A stretch of 64,000 bases of DNA, from assembly GCA_003550325.1 (NCBI GenBank), contig QKWP01000625.1:102856-166855 (forward strand), read 5' to 3'. The translations under genes and the position numbers were made by a program. This DNA is from Gigaspora rosea (Eukaryota > Glomeromycota > Glomeromycetes > Diversisporales > Gigasporaceae). The notes beneath the pieces were generated by a model that was not told where the DNA came from, did no database searches, and saw only the letters and a list, made by a program, of their open reading frames with translations. This document shows positions 44,560-56,500 of this stretch, piece after piece. Numbering within the stretch: position 1 is the stretch's first letter; the number at the start of each line of letters is the position of its first letter.

Positions 44560-45600
44560 TTTGATTGGTTAAAATTATTAAAATTTTAAAAAATTTTAAA
44601 ACTTTAATATTAAATAATTTTAAACCAGTGATCTGGTTTGGATAATTTTACTACCAAAATATTTGTTTTAGTAAGATGATTTCAATGAGCCTAAAATTAT
44701 TAAAATCCAATTACAGAATTTTGAGATCATTATAGATTTGTATTGTTTAGTTATATTATTTTTGTATATATTAAAAATTACTATATGGTGCTGAAAATAA
44801 GCTACCTTTTTGGCTAAAAAGTTATACAAAAACATGGGTAGCTTATTTTCGAATTGTTAAATTTTTTGAAAAATTAAAAAAACGTACTAATAAAAGTTAT
44901 TCAAATAATACTAAATTTTTACTATATATTTTAATATTTTGAATAAGTTTACTTAATACTGCTGTTGAGATTTACTTAGTAAAATTTGGACTTTTATTTA
45001 TAGCAGCTGCTGATAGGTTTTTTAAAAAATCAAGAGTAGCTTATTTTCAGCAATATACATATTATTAAAGATCTTATAAACTTTAATATTGAATAACTTC
45101 TAAACCAGTAATCCATTTAAATAATTTACTACCAAAATGCTTATTTTAATAAGATGATTCTAATAAGTCTAAAATTATTAAAATCTGATTATGAAATCCA
45201 GAGATTGTTATAGATATATGTTATTTTTAATTGATTTAATATATTTTATATTAAAATAACACAAATCTATAACAATTTCTGGATTCTATAATTAGAATTT
45301 AATAATTTTAGATTTATTAGAATCATCTCATTGAGATGAGCATTTTGGAAATCATTTAAACAGATTACTAGTTCAGAAGTTATTCAATATTAAAGTTTGT
45401 AAGATTTTTAATAATAATTTTTAATATATACAAAAATAATATCTAGAGCAATACAAATCTATAACGATTTCGAAATTCTGTAATTGAATTTGATAATTTA
45501 GATTCTTTGGAATTGTTTTGCTAAGACAAACATTCTAGTAATAAAATCATCCAAAATGGATTACTGGTTCAAAAATTATTTGTTTATAACTAGTTTTAAC
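44560..45600. repeat. Foldback-repeat cluster
   Basis: Blocks with ATTTTACTACCAAAAT and AATTCTGTAATT alternate in both orientations (44620-44760, 45090-45230, 45240-45400, 45410-45590). At 44789-45052 there is an inserted AAGCTACC-type MITE with ends TGCTGAAAATAAGCTAC. A second copy of the 45.1-45.6 kb block lies at 51440-51890. No coding. Confidence 0.65.
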
Positions 45601-45880
45601 CTAGGGTGATATTACCTAGTACATATTTATTTATTTATTATGTCACAATGCAGCAATGGATTTACATATTTATTCCGGATACATGCCCGCCCAACTTGTT
45701 TACTTTTTATCCCGGACACATACACGTGGGATCTAGTATTTTGTGTACCGGTAACACTTTTTACTCTAACTTTTTTTTTTTGCAATAACGTTAGGACACT
45801 TAACCCTAGATACGTACCTGATTTTTTTTATTCATTGATATTTGGGCATGTTGGTGATAATGACCAACTTGTTTGCATTT

Positions 45881-48564
45881 TTAACATCTTCTAACCTTTT
45901 TTTCTTCACTAGCATTATCATTAAAAGCTTCGGTTGCCTTACGGATTTCATTATGGCTCAGTTCAGTACTTTGAACGACATGTCGAGCTTTTTTTAAAGG
46001 TTCGCCACTAGATTTATATCTATTTGGTTGTCGCCCTTTGTGTGGTATGTGCAAAGGATCTTCAACAGTTATAATACTAGTACTGTCTTGTGTACTAAGC
46101 AAATTATGTGTTGTCACTACAATGAAAGTTTTCAACTGACTAACGAATTCTTCAACTCTGTTAGCCCGAATTGCAAGATCAAGAGCTTTTTTGGCATAGC
46201 TCATTCTGAAGCCATACTTTTATTTAGGTCCTTGTAGTTGTTCAACATTATGTGCTTGTTTAAAATCTACCAAATATTGGAACGTTAAAGGCTGGAGTGA
46301 AGGTAAAGGTGGCTTTGATTCTTTTCTCGTGAATTGGTAAGTCGGTATATTTAAATTCTCTTGACGGGTATTATATTTGCTATTATTGTACCAGCGTCGA
46401 GGAATTAATAAAATATGAAAATACACATATTTCGAGTAGGATATAACACAAAAAAAGTAGCGGTATACTATGCCTTTATTAATTAGCAAAAGACAAGTGC
46501 ATAAATATGAACCGTCATTAAGGAGAATTATATACTGCGGTTCTGAAGTTGGTATGCTATGCCTAATCACTTTCCATATTTCTTTAACAGAATTGTAAGG
46601 TATTATTTCTAGCAATGACGAAAATAGTGATTGTGGTTGCTCATAATCATCTTCTCTGGCCATATTTTGTTAATAAAAATCGTCAGTTATCTATACCAGA
46701 GGAAAGTTCATTAATAATATGTTAGTTTTTATTTTTCTCATACTTTCATTTTTTTAACTAACTTAATAAACTTTATCTCTAGAAAGGATCGCCAATCATC
46801 ATATATAGATACATCGTAGCATAGCAATTGCGCTATTTGATCATGCTGCTTTTGCAGAATTTGTGGTGCTAAATACTCTTGCAAAAATTTATCTAATCTG
46901 GGAAAGTATTCATCAATTATACTTGGCAATCCTCGTGTTGGAATTTCGTTTTTATATTTATTTAAAATTGCCTTTTTTGACTGGTTATTAAAGGCTTTTT
47001 GAATTTTTTCAACAACCTTGGCTAAACGCAAAGATCTGGTCAGTCTGTCTTTAATTATTTTATTACATACTTCTACTCGCTGTGTGCTTTGAATTCCAGC
47101 CGTGAAATTTTTATTAATCGTGTAACTGGCCCAACTACTTTTACAAGAATATAAAGTTCTTGTAAGATAGCTTTTACAATCCGGGTATTCATAGATAAGT
47201 GCATTCCATTGGGTTTCAAATTTATTATAGCAAAGTGAATTACGCATCACTAGAAATTTAGAACGAAATGATTCAAACTGATATCTTAATTTTCCTTTAA
47301 GCTTCTTTTTTAAATTTAGGTCGATGTGAAAAATGCAGTGAAAATGTTGCGTCTTTGGATAATTATTTCGTACGAACACGATTAATGCTAGATCGGCATC
47401 AGAATATAAAACTACTGGAGCAGCATCGCAAGAGTTTTTTATTTCTTGAAGAACCCAGGTAAATGTAGATTCTGTTTCATTTTCTAAAAGTGCAGCAGCT
47501 ACTATTAAATTTCGAAAGTTATTGTCAACAACAATAACTAACATTAATATCATATCAAACTAGTTAGTTTTAGATGTTATATCAACGATTACAACATCCC
47601 AATATCTTTCATAAGCATTAACTTGATCGGGAGACATCCAAAACAACGAATTTAGCCTTCTTTCATCTGATTCGAACTGAGGCTTTATTATCCATCTTGG
47701 ATCATTATCTTTTTTTAAATATAACATGGTAAGCATATTACATGCATCATTTTTATCTGGTTTTGCTTGTTTTTTAAATCGTTGTATAGCATTGCTCAAA
47801 TTCTTTTTATTTATTATTTTATCTGGAAATGATGCAACTAATAGATTGTATTGGGTCGCTATACCCATCTTCCCATGAATTGTCCAGAATTTAATTTTAT
47901 CCAACATTTCGTCAGTTAACTTTCTGAATCTTGGGGCTATTTCAGCAATAAGAGGATTCATTGTATGATTATGTTCACCGATTATGTTTTTAACCTGGAT
48001 TTTATTAGCCGATTTAGGAAAAGCAAGGATAATATACCAGGGGCACCCAATCATATGTGAATCTCGATTCCTTCTGTTCTCTTTTAGAATTTTCTTCTGA
48101 GGTTCGTGTGTATTAGCATAAGAGCATTCATATGTTCGACGTCTAATAATGGTATTATCTTTTGGATCTAATGTATGCCTTTTCTTACGTATAGTGAAGC
48201 CTTCTTGTTTTGTATAGTCATCAAGAAATTTATCAGATAAATCCCATGTATCAAATTTTGTCTCTGTATTTAATACTAATTTTTCGTCGTTTTCGTCATC
48301 AGTATCATTATTATCATTATCTTCGTTATTGTTGTTATCATGGTTATCATCGTCATAATCATTATCATCATAATATTGAGGTTCTTCTGTTTGAGCTTCA
48401 TCAACTATTCTAGTATCTACCGAAGCTTTATTAAGAATCTCCGTATTTTCATACAAAACTTCAGGATTCGTTTCTGAATGGTAACCAGAACATTCTATAC
48501 CATATTCACAAGGATAGTGAAAACATAACGATTTGAGTATATCACTACAATCGCCACCTTCCAT
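45881..48564 (-). pseudogene. MULE transposase (FAR1-like DNA-binding, DDE, SWIM), broken
   Basis: It starts at 48564 with an Asp/Asn-rich acidic stretch, then a FAR1/WRKY-GCM1-like domain (about residues 110-200: EGFTIRKKRHTLDPKD, RRTYECSYANTHEP, IIGEHNHTMNP). The MULE catalytic core follows: VVIVDITSKTN (first Asp), VLYSDADLAL (second Asp), FHCIFHIDLNLKKKL, and STQRVEVCNK (Glu). An in-frame TAG (47560-47562) lies 10 bases after the first catalytic Asp. Near 46664-46738 the frame changes. The SWIM-like segment (SYLCTCLLLINKGIVYRYFF, then FHILLIPRRWYN) lacks the second Cys-x-His pair, which has become Tyr-x-Tyr. Another TAA (46220-46222) precedes the C-terminus. Clear terminal repeats were not found. 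Confidence 0.8.
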
Positions 48565-50050
48565 TTGTAAGTATCAAGGTAGAGTGGTTTTGCACAATAC
48601 AATTGTATTGTAGCAACAAAGATGGTAAGTATTATGGTTATTTTTGCCTAAAGCGAACATATCACAGCAAAAAAATGGCAAGTATTATGCTATTTTTGCC
48701 TAAAGTGAACTTAATAGCAATATTATCAAGACAAGATTATGAACAAGTTAAGCGTATTTCAAATACTTATTCAGTTTTTTTATATTAAGAGTGAAAGAGT
48801 AAGTAACTGATCTTTTTTATTTTGCTTTTGCTTATATATGACATTTTAACTACAACTATTACATCATACAATTAATCATTTGATCATGATTCTTTAATTG
48901 CATCCTTCTTTAATATATTATTTGAATCATTTTATTTCGGTATGCACTTTTCATCACCAATTCTTACGTAACTACTGGCAAATTATACTGAAGTGCTACA
49001 CAAGAATGCAAAAGCTAATTCTTACATAACTACTGGCAATTACACTAAAGTGCTACACAAGAATGCCAAAGTATTAAGATCAAGTGTTTATAGCAAAAAA
49101 AATTAATTGTGATTGTTATATTAGCCGAAAAAATTTATTGCGAAATTCTATTGAGAGTTCAATTTTATTAATAAAAAAAATTTTTTCGTATTCATGTGAT
49201 TTCGATGTCAACAGTTAAAACAAAAAATTAATGGATTTGGGTTAGGGTTAGGGTTAGGGTTCAGTTAAAACTAGGTTTAGGGTTGGGTTTAAAGTAAAGG
49301 AGCGAGCGGAGGCGACAGCCATAGCAAGCGACCAATTTTTATAATAAATGTGATTTTTTGCAAAGCGAACATTTTACATTATATGTAAGCCTGATGATTG
49401 AAGATCATGTGACAGAAATTCTGTCTTACGTCCCAGCATTGTTCTCATACTTGGACCGACCCACCGATCTGATATCAACCCAGCTTCTAACCCGATGGCC
49501 AACCCAGCTTCCGACCCGACTTCCGACCAGATGATATCACCTAGGGTGAAAGTTAGCAACAGTCAAATTATTTAATATTAAATTTTAGGAAAAACTAATT
49601 TACTGTAGATTTCTAAAAATAAGCTACTCCAAAAATAAGCTACCCCTTAAATTAAACAAAAATCTAAAAATCTTTAATATCTAAAAAGAGTAGTAAACTT
49701 GTTAGTATATAACTAGGTCATCAGAAGCTAATAGATGTCCAAAGCAATAATATATATACATGTATATACTGTATACTGTAATTTTTAAATATGTATAACA
49801 TAACTGATCATGTGGTTTTTTGTTTTTTTATGATATGCAGAGATATGTTGTATTACCTAATCTAAAAGTTTGATTGGATAGCTTTAACAGATATTGCATA
49901 GTAAAAACGTCCTCACTACGCTTTGAACAATTATATTTTAAATAAATTTATTTAGAGCCCAATATTATAATCTATTAGTAAAATTTGATATAGTACAAGA
50001 AGCCTATACTTAACATGTTTCAATTTTTAAATCTCTATAATTTTTTGTGT
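48565..50050. other. Intergenic DNA with short duplications
   Basis: Near 48625-48710 a block (AAGTATTATG.TATTTTTGCCTAAAG.GAACTT) is repeated in tandem. At 48965-49060 there is another short duplication (ATTCTTACGTAACTACTGGC). At 49440-49545 there are irregular CCCGACTTCCGACC repeats that create a spurious minus-strand frame. An AAGCTACC-type MITE fragment lies at 49602-49655. No gene was supported. Confidence 0.5.
49237..49292. repeat. Interstitial telomeric repeat (TTAGGG)
   Basis: Three perfect and several degenerate TTAGGG units (GGGTTAGGGTTAGGGTTAGG, then GGTTTAGGGTTGGG). TTAGGG is the usual fungal telomere unit. Its internal position suggests a repaired break or an ancient fusion, or simply chance plus slippage. 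Confidence 0.8.
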
Positions 50051-50062
50051 AAGAGGTTTTTT

Positions 50063-50798
50063 TTGAAATTTTCTTTGGGTTTTCATTCCTGAAGGCCACG
50101 TTTAGCGGTTGTTTTTATTAAGGTCCTATATTTCAAATACAAGTTCTTTTGTGATATATTTATAACGATACCAAGCTAATTGTACAATCTAATTCTATAC
50201 TCAGCCACCCAGATATTCCTTATTTAAGCTATCCAGCCTGCTAGCGGTGTTATTAGTTTTCCAACTTCTTCCAGAGCCTTTAGTCTTCCATACTGAACAA
50301 GACAAAATAATAGTAGAGTAATGTAGCGAAATTCTCAATACTCCTTCCTTCAGCATTCTAAAGCAGCCATACCAACTGGAGCAACTGGCGAATTCAACTC
50401 TCGGTACTTCCTTCCTTTGGCCTTCCAAAGTTTTCTGGTCTCTTTTTGTTTCGGTTTAAAACTGGAACCGTCCTGAGTTCATCTGCGATCCTTTTCCTTT
50501 ATCAGGTTAGTATGGCTTGCCATTTTTGTTATATTACCGTCCAACCAGAATTTCACTAGAAATATTTATTTTTATTCAACTGGAATTCCACTGGAAGTAT
50601 TCTTTTTATTTCCTTTTTAGCACCAAATGCAAGTTAATATAATTAAATTAACCAACTGCGGTCCTAGCATCCTAGTTCAGCCCATCCGTCTTGTGATCAA
50701 GTATAGTTTTTCTTTGTCTGCTAGTAGGGGTTGAACCAGCAACCTTACGTTTGGCGACCTGGGAGCGTAACCACTTACGCTATCAGCCCGCAGGATGC
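50063..50798 (-). mobile_element. 736-bp tRNA-headed SINE-like retroelement
   Basis: Flanked by AAGAGGTTTTTT (50051-50062 and 50799-50810). The minus strand begins with a tRNA-like head (about 50798-50720): GGGCTGATAGCGTAAGTGG (A-box region) and GGTTCAACCCC (B-box region), separated as in a tRNA with an extra arm. It runs to the A-tail represented by the T-run at 50056-50064. The body shows no recognisable similarity to the 24-kb element except the general plan. The open frame at 50201-50428 has no recognised domain. Confidence 0.7.
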
Positions 50799-50810
50799 AA
50801 GAGGTTTTTT

Positions 50811-51439
50811 AAAAACTGACTAGTAACTTTGTAGAGCAATATTAGTTCTATAAATTTGCCAAATATTTTTTTGAAAAACCTTCTTTATAAAAAGTTGATG
50901 TGTTTTAAAGATTACTATTGTTTTATATATAATTACTATATATTTCAATTTTAACTAATTTAAAGTGCTATAACTTTTTATAAAGGCAATATAAAAAAAT
51001 CTGACCAGTAACTTTGTTCATTATAATAAGCTTTACAAATTTGCTAAATATCTTTTAAAAATATTGTCTCTACAAAAAGTTGATACATTTTAAAGTTATA
51101 CTATTTTATTGTCTAGTATATACATGAGGACAAAATTATTTCGGGTTCTAAAACCCAAAATTGTTTTTGATCTATTTTACTTAAAAGACGAAATTATTTG
51201 ATACTTTTTTTGAATAGACGAAATTATAAGGAACTTATCTATATAAATTTTATTTGCTCTTCCTTATAAAAATTTTAATTTTCTTTAATGAAGACGAAAT
51301 AGGCCTTTTTCAAAAATCAATTTCAGTGGCATCACTAGTCTAGTATAAGCTTCTTGCACCATAATTAAATTTTTTTAAATCAGCCAATCAGAATCATTTT
51401 ATGTAAAGTGAGAGAGATACCCTTATAGTAAATTGATAT
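50811..51439. other. AT-rich spacer
   Basis: At 50790-51120 two diverged direct copies of a block (ACTAGTAACTTTGT...AAAAAGTTGAT.C/T) lie about 190 bases apart. No gene was recognised. Confidence 0.45.
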
Positions 51440-51889
51440 TACATAATATTTGTCACTACCTAATCTATTTTAGATAATTTTACTACCAAAATGCTTGTCT
51501 CAATAAGACAATTCTAATGAACCTAAAATTGTTAAATTCTGATCACAAAATTCTAAAATCATTATAAATTTGTGTTGTTTTTAATTAATTTAATATATTT
51601 TATATTAAAATAACACAATTTTATAATAATTTTGGAATTCTATAATTAGAATTTAATGATTTTAGGTTCATTAGAATTATCCCATTAAGATGAGCATTTT
51701 GGTAGTAAAATCATTTAAAATGAATCATTGGTTTAAAAGTTATTCAATATTAAAGTTTATAAGATTTTTAATAATAGTTTTAATATATGCAAAAATAATA
51801 TAATTAAAGCAATACAAATTTATAATGATCTCAGGATTCTGTAATTGGATTTTGATGATTTAGGCTTGTTGGAATTATCTCATGACATT
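51440..51889. mobile_element. Foldback element, second copy of the 45.1-45.6 kb block
   Basis: It begins near the GATATTACATAATATTTGTC palindrome and consists of inverted blocks with ATTTTACTACCAAAATG, AACACAATTTTATAATAA and their complements. Its right end lies against the decayed 3' end of the CRN relic. No coding sequence. Confidence 0.6.
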
Positions 51890-52995
51890 TAGCAAAAATC
51901 TTATCCGCAATCACCACAGCTGTTATCCCACTTATAATGAAAGGAAGTGCTTCATCATCTAAAAATAAAAGAAATTTCTTGAGTTTGGGATCATACCAAT
52001 CAATTTCAGAAGTAAGTGTGATGATGCTTTTTAAGTATGACAAATATCCTTGCTGAACTACCTGATAACCTTCCATTTGATCTTGTGTGTGTTGATCTTC
52101 TGTTTGAGTAAAAGGGTACAGCAGATTTTTGTGTCGGTGCTATATTGATTAGAGTTGCATGTTTATCAAGGCCGAAGTGATTGAGCAACTCATCCAAATC
52201 TGCTTGTCCTATCTTTGAAAGAGAAACTTTCCGTTTTTATGTGCATCTGAAATAAAATAAATAAGGAACCCGAAAAGATATGAAAGAAACGCACGTCAGA
52301 GACTTGCTTATCAATATATTGGCGGAATTGTTGGGTCGTATCGGTGAACAAATTGATCGTTCGTTTTATTAATGATTCAGACTGAAATTTTGTCATAGAC
52401 ATTAATAGCATGTAGTAAATTAGTATGAACTTCACCTCAAATATATTTAATATATTTACACTTACATTTGCCAAATTTTCATTTAATTAACGCATTACTT
52501 TTCTAAATGTAATACAAGATTATTTCCTCCACTTACTAGCAACATTAGAAGAAGCGGAATTACGTGAACATGCATACTAGGGGAGTGTAGGAAATTCCTC
52601 CAAGTAAAATTTGGTACTTATAAGTCAGTTTTCTTAATATTATTTTGATATCAGCTTTTTTTCCTATTTTTGCCTTTTTTTCAGGATTTTCATTGTTATT
52701 AGACGCTTCCTTCAATCGATTTCGAAGAGTCCAACAACTGGCCGCCAAGCACACTCGTAATGTCAGCATTGAGGTCACTAAGGGCGGCTCGTTGAGGGGT
52801 TTCTGTGGTAAGATCAACGTTAACCGACCATAATTTTAGGTCTTTTGCCGCCATATTAACGAAAAAAGCCCTTTGATTTCCATGATAGCTCTTTTGAGGT
52901 CGTCAACATCCTTACTTTTGCCTATCTCGACTTTATTCAGGATCACCGTGAATTAGACAGTATATTTTTACCGGTTGTACCTTTTTAGGTGGCAT
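51890..52995 (-). pseudogene. Crinkler (CRN)-type protein relic
   Basis: From the ATG at 52993-52995: MPPKKVQPVKIYCLIHGDPE, then after a frame break KVEIGKSKDVDDLKRAIME and KDLKLWSVNVDL. This is the ubiquitin-like N-terminal domain found in fungal CRN-like proteins. The middle is decayed. The C-terminal part reads ADLDELLNHFGLDKHATL, AVPFYS, then YLKDI-like YLSYLKSIITLTS and FLDDEALPFIISGITAVVIA, ending in DKIFAKCHE. This matches the style of the CRN C-terminal domain predicted to be nuclease-like (catalytic residues not assignable here). CRN proteins are best known as secreted effectors; the role in mycorrhizal fungi is unsettled. At least four frame breaks and a lost 3' end make it non-functional. 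Confidence 0.65.
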
Positions 52996-53526
52996 GATTA
53001 TGAAAAAGTATCTAATAAGTACCGATTCAAGGAAAGAATGTAGAAAAATTAGAACGCACCCCTACCTAAAGTTCTGGCCATGTGAATAATTCTGATTAGT
53101 GATCCCCCGAAAATAAGTAATAGTTTTTATCAAATACGCGACGTACATTGTTTATAGCAAACAAAAAAAGTATATAACTTTTACACCATTTTCTTTTTTT
53201 ACTTTGATATTTTCTTATTTTTTTATATCCTGGGCAGTTGGAAATTTCTTTCCGCTTATACACGTAGTGCCCAGGGTATAATTGGCCAATATCACTAATT
53301 CTAACGACGAACTTTGTCCTATTATGAACACTGGAATTTATTTAAATATACTCGTGATGATAAAAAAAATTTCTCATGTGATAGTCTTATGATAGTGGGA
53401 TATGATTGTACGACTAGATGATTGATATCGATATCTGATATCTGATATATTTTTGTTCAATGTCGGTATACGTACGCACGTATGTACAGTACGTCGTTCT
53501 TTTTTTTTTTTTAAAAAAAAAAAAAA
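52996..53526. other. Region upstream of APC4
   Basis: Contains a small hairpin element (53224-53281, annotated) and a T-run/A-run pair directly before the APC4 start (53499-53526). No TATA box can be assigned with confidence. Confidence 0.4.
53224..53281. repeat. 58-bp hairpin, TATAYCCTGGGCA family
   Basis: The ends TATATCCTGGGCAGTTGG and, as complement, TATACCCTGGGCACTACG form a hairpin. Sister copies are at 60993-61060 and, degenerate, at 61068-61105. All three lie near host genes. Target duplication is not clear. Confidence 0.6.
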
Positions 53527-56500
53527 ATGATATTCCAGTGTGAAGATGCTGAGTCACGCGTCGCTTTTCGTTTAATAAACCAACACCTCGTTGAAGATTC
53601 AATTAGACTAATGTCAATGTGCCCGACAATGGATTTACTCGCCGTTTGCACCGAGTCGGGAAGTGTCTGGGTGGCGAGGTGGTATAACGCCTTGGAAAAA
53701 ATTTGGACTTTACCTCCTAGTCAAGACAATGAGGAAACTGTTGAAGTTTTCACTTGGAGACCCGAAGGTACATTCCTTGTTTTAAGAAAATGTGCTTTTT
53801 CAATATGCTAAACTCGTCTTAACCTTTCAGGAAAAGTTATTGCAATTGGATACTCAAACGGGATAATACGACTTTATAATGTGGATAAATTAGAAATGAT
53901 TCATGAATTATTTCAAAAACCACTTAAATCACCATCATCAAAATCATTTGCAATAAACTTTCTTTTTTGGGTACAGGAAACCAAAAAAGATTCTGAAATC
54001 ATGAAGTATGAACAACTGATCGATCTATTTTCTTTTCTGAATGGTCATTGATGGTCATTGAATATATATATATATTTTTTTTCAAATTTTCAAATTAGTG
54101 ATGCGACAAATGACTTTTCGATGAGTGCCCACCCTGTTCAGAAATATTTGCCTCGACTAAATACTATGCCACATGCCAAACCAATTAGGTTGGTTAACTA
54201 TTCATGCATTAATACAATATATGTTAAATTTCGAGATTACTTTCTGCTTAATAATAATAATTATATAATAATAATAATAATAATACGACAAATATTAGCA
54301 AGCTCTTGGGTGATTTAAATGAATCCGACGAAGACGATTTGGATGATCGATCATCCAGTTCAATCGATCTGCTTTTAGCAGGTGATGCTGGAGGAAATTT
54401 ACATTTGAGGTGGATCTTCTTTTCTCCTTTATTCTGTAGAAATAAAAATTTTGATATTATGGCCAGAAATAATTAAATCGACGCGAGTATGTTGATCCAG
54501 CGTATACGGAATATATAATTTACAACCAATATCTTTATCTCAGCATATTCAATTAAAGGTAGGATTTATTAAATATAATGTTATTTATGATTTGAAAATT
54601 TTGATATTTGTAAAATATTAATATTTAATCTAATGTAATTGATAGAATACGACAATAATAAAAGCGTCTGTTACACCTGATCTTTCTCTCATAACGTTGC
54701 TAATACGGACAGACGATTATTCTACTTCCTCTGCAAGCACTGGCTTTCATAAAGATCGTTTATTTTTTGTAACGTTTAATACAGGCTTATTATACACGCA
54801 AAAACTTGAAATTCGTACTTTATCTCAAAGATACACTGCAATTAAATATTTGACAGATTATATATTTAAAGGAATCAAACAAATTGAATCTGAATATCAA
54901 GATTTGAAACTCTTGACAAATAAATTTGTTGAATCCTTTCAAGAGGTATTGGAAACACATAATGGTAAAATAAATCATTTATTAAATATTTCGAATATCA
55001 TCGATTTATACTTATATATAATATTATACGAATTGATGTAAGGAAGCAAAATCAAAATTGTCAGCAGAGTTTGCCCGTTTATTAGCTACTGGGAAACCAA
55101 GTGCTTTATTAGAAGAATACATGGAATCCCATCTTACAAAACGGGTAGATAATCTATTACGATGTTATTAATTTTTTTTAAAAAAAATATATCTAAGTTA
55201 TATTATGATATTATTAATTTTTTCAAAAATATTTCTAATATTTATAAATTTTTTTTTTTAATAAACATTTAGGCATTGAAAGATTGGGAAAGCAAGGGTC
55301 AAAAAATATTTGATCAAATGAGAGAATATGTTAATCATTATGTGCGTATAGGGTGTGAAAGACTAATTATAGAATTGAATGCATTAGTTGGATATAGTAA
55401 ATGGTACCATTTTTTATTGAAACTTTGGAATGATTTACGCTTTAAATTCTTTCTGATGGATCACCTCAATTTTTTAGGCCTCAAAAATTTCAAAAGCTTG
55501 GACTTGATGAATCATTTATTCATTCATGTGTGATCTTGGCCGGATGTATAATTTCGCGATTGGAAAAATTAAATTCGATTATTGATGAAGAGTACATAAA
55601 TTTTCTGGAATTTCATCAATGGCTCCAATTTGGTAAGGTTCTTTTAATGCTAATTCGTGTGATCAAATATTAAAGTATTCATATGAATAATGTTTTCACA
55701 GAATTTGATAATATAACATCTCTTGAACAAAACACTAATCATGAAGCTTCACCTAGAGTGGATGTTCACAAAGTCTCTTCATATATAAAAAATTCACTTG
55801 GCAAAGATTTTTTAAATAATTTGGAAAAATTTTTTGTGGATGACCAACAATCTTCGACTATATCATTACCTACTTTTGAATTTCCGTTTTCATCATGTAA
55901 TTCAGATAATTGTAACATTTTTCAACAAAACTCATCTCATAATAACGAGTTGCCAGCATATCCATACGATTTTCTTTCTTCCAACAATGCATTTCAGCGT
56001 GCACCAAGTTTTGAATCTTTTGTTACCGAATTGATTAATCGATGTGACATCCTATCTTCTACAACGGCTGATAATGTTGCAAAATCCGTAAAGGCACATG
56101 AACTCGTGGATATAGTCGAAGGCATTAATTATTGTATTGATAATATATTTTTGGCTGATATGAGAATCGTAGCTGAGGTATAAATGAACACCTGATATTT
56201 GTTCTGTGATTTAAAAGGTCTTGACGTTTTATAATAATTATACTTATAGGATTTGGTGACAAACGCATATGTAATATTTTATTTATCACAAGATCGTAAC
56301 GTTTCTCCAACAAGTAAGCTTTATATTTTTTTGATCTTACCATATATTCATAGAATGATAAAATTAATCTTTGACATTAAAAATCTAAGTATGGGTCCTC
56401 CGATTTCCCCTGTATGCAAAGACTTTCAAAAGTTATGCACCATCTTTAAAATTGGCAGATAACTTCTCTAGAAGTAAAACTGGCGAGATTGCTTGTATCC

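Noticed and set aside
45600-49555. Terminal inverted repeat CCTAGGGTGATAT around the MULE
   Set aside because: The match (45600 versus 49543-49555) is only about 13 bases with a gap, and the flanks show no 9-bp duplication.
54058-54318. Separate small gene at the third APC4 exon
   Set aside because: Its frame runs through GT-AG introns; the central part is simply APC4 exon 3.
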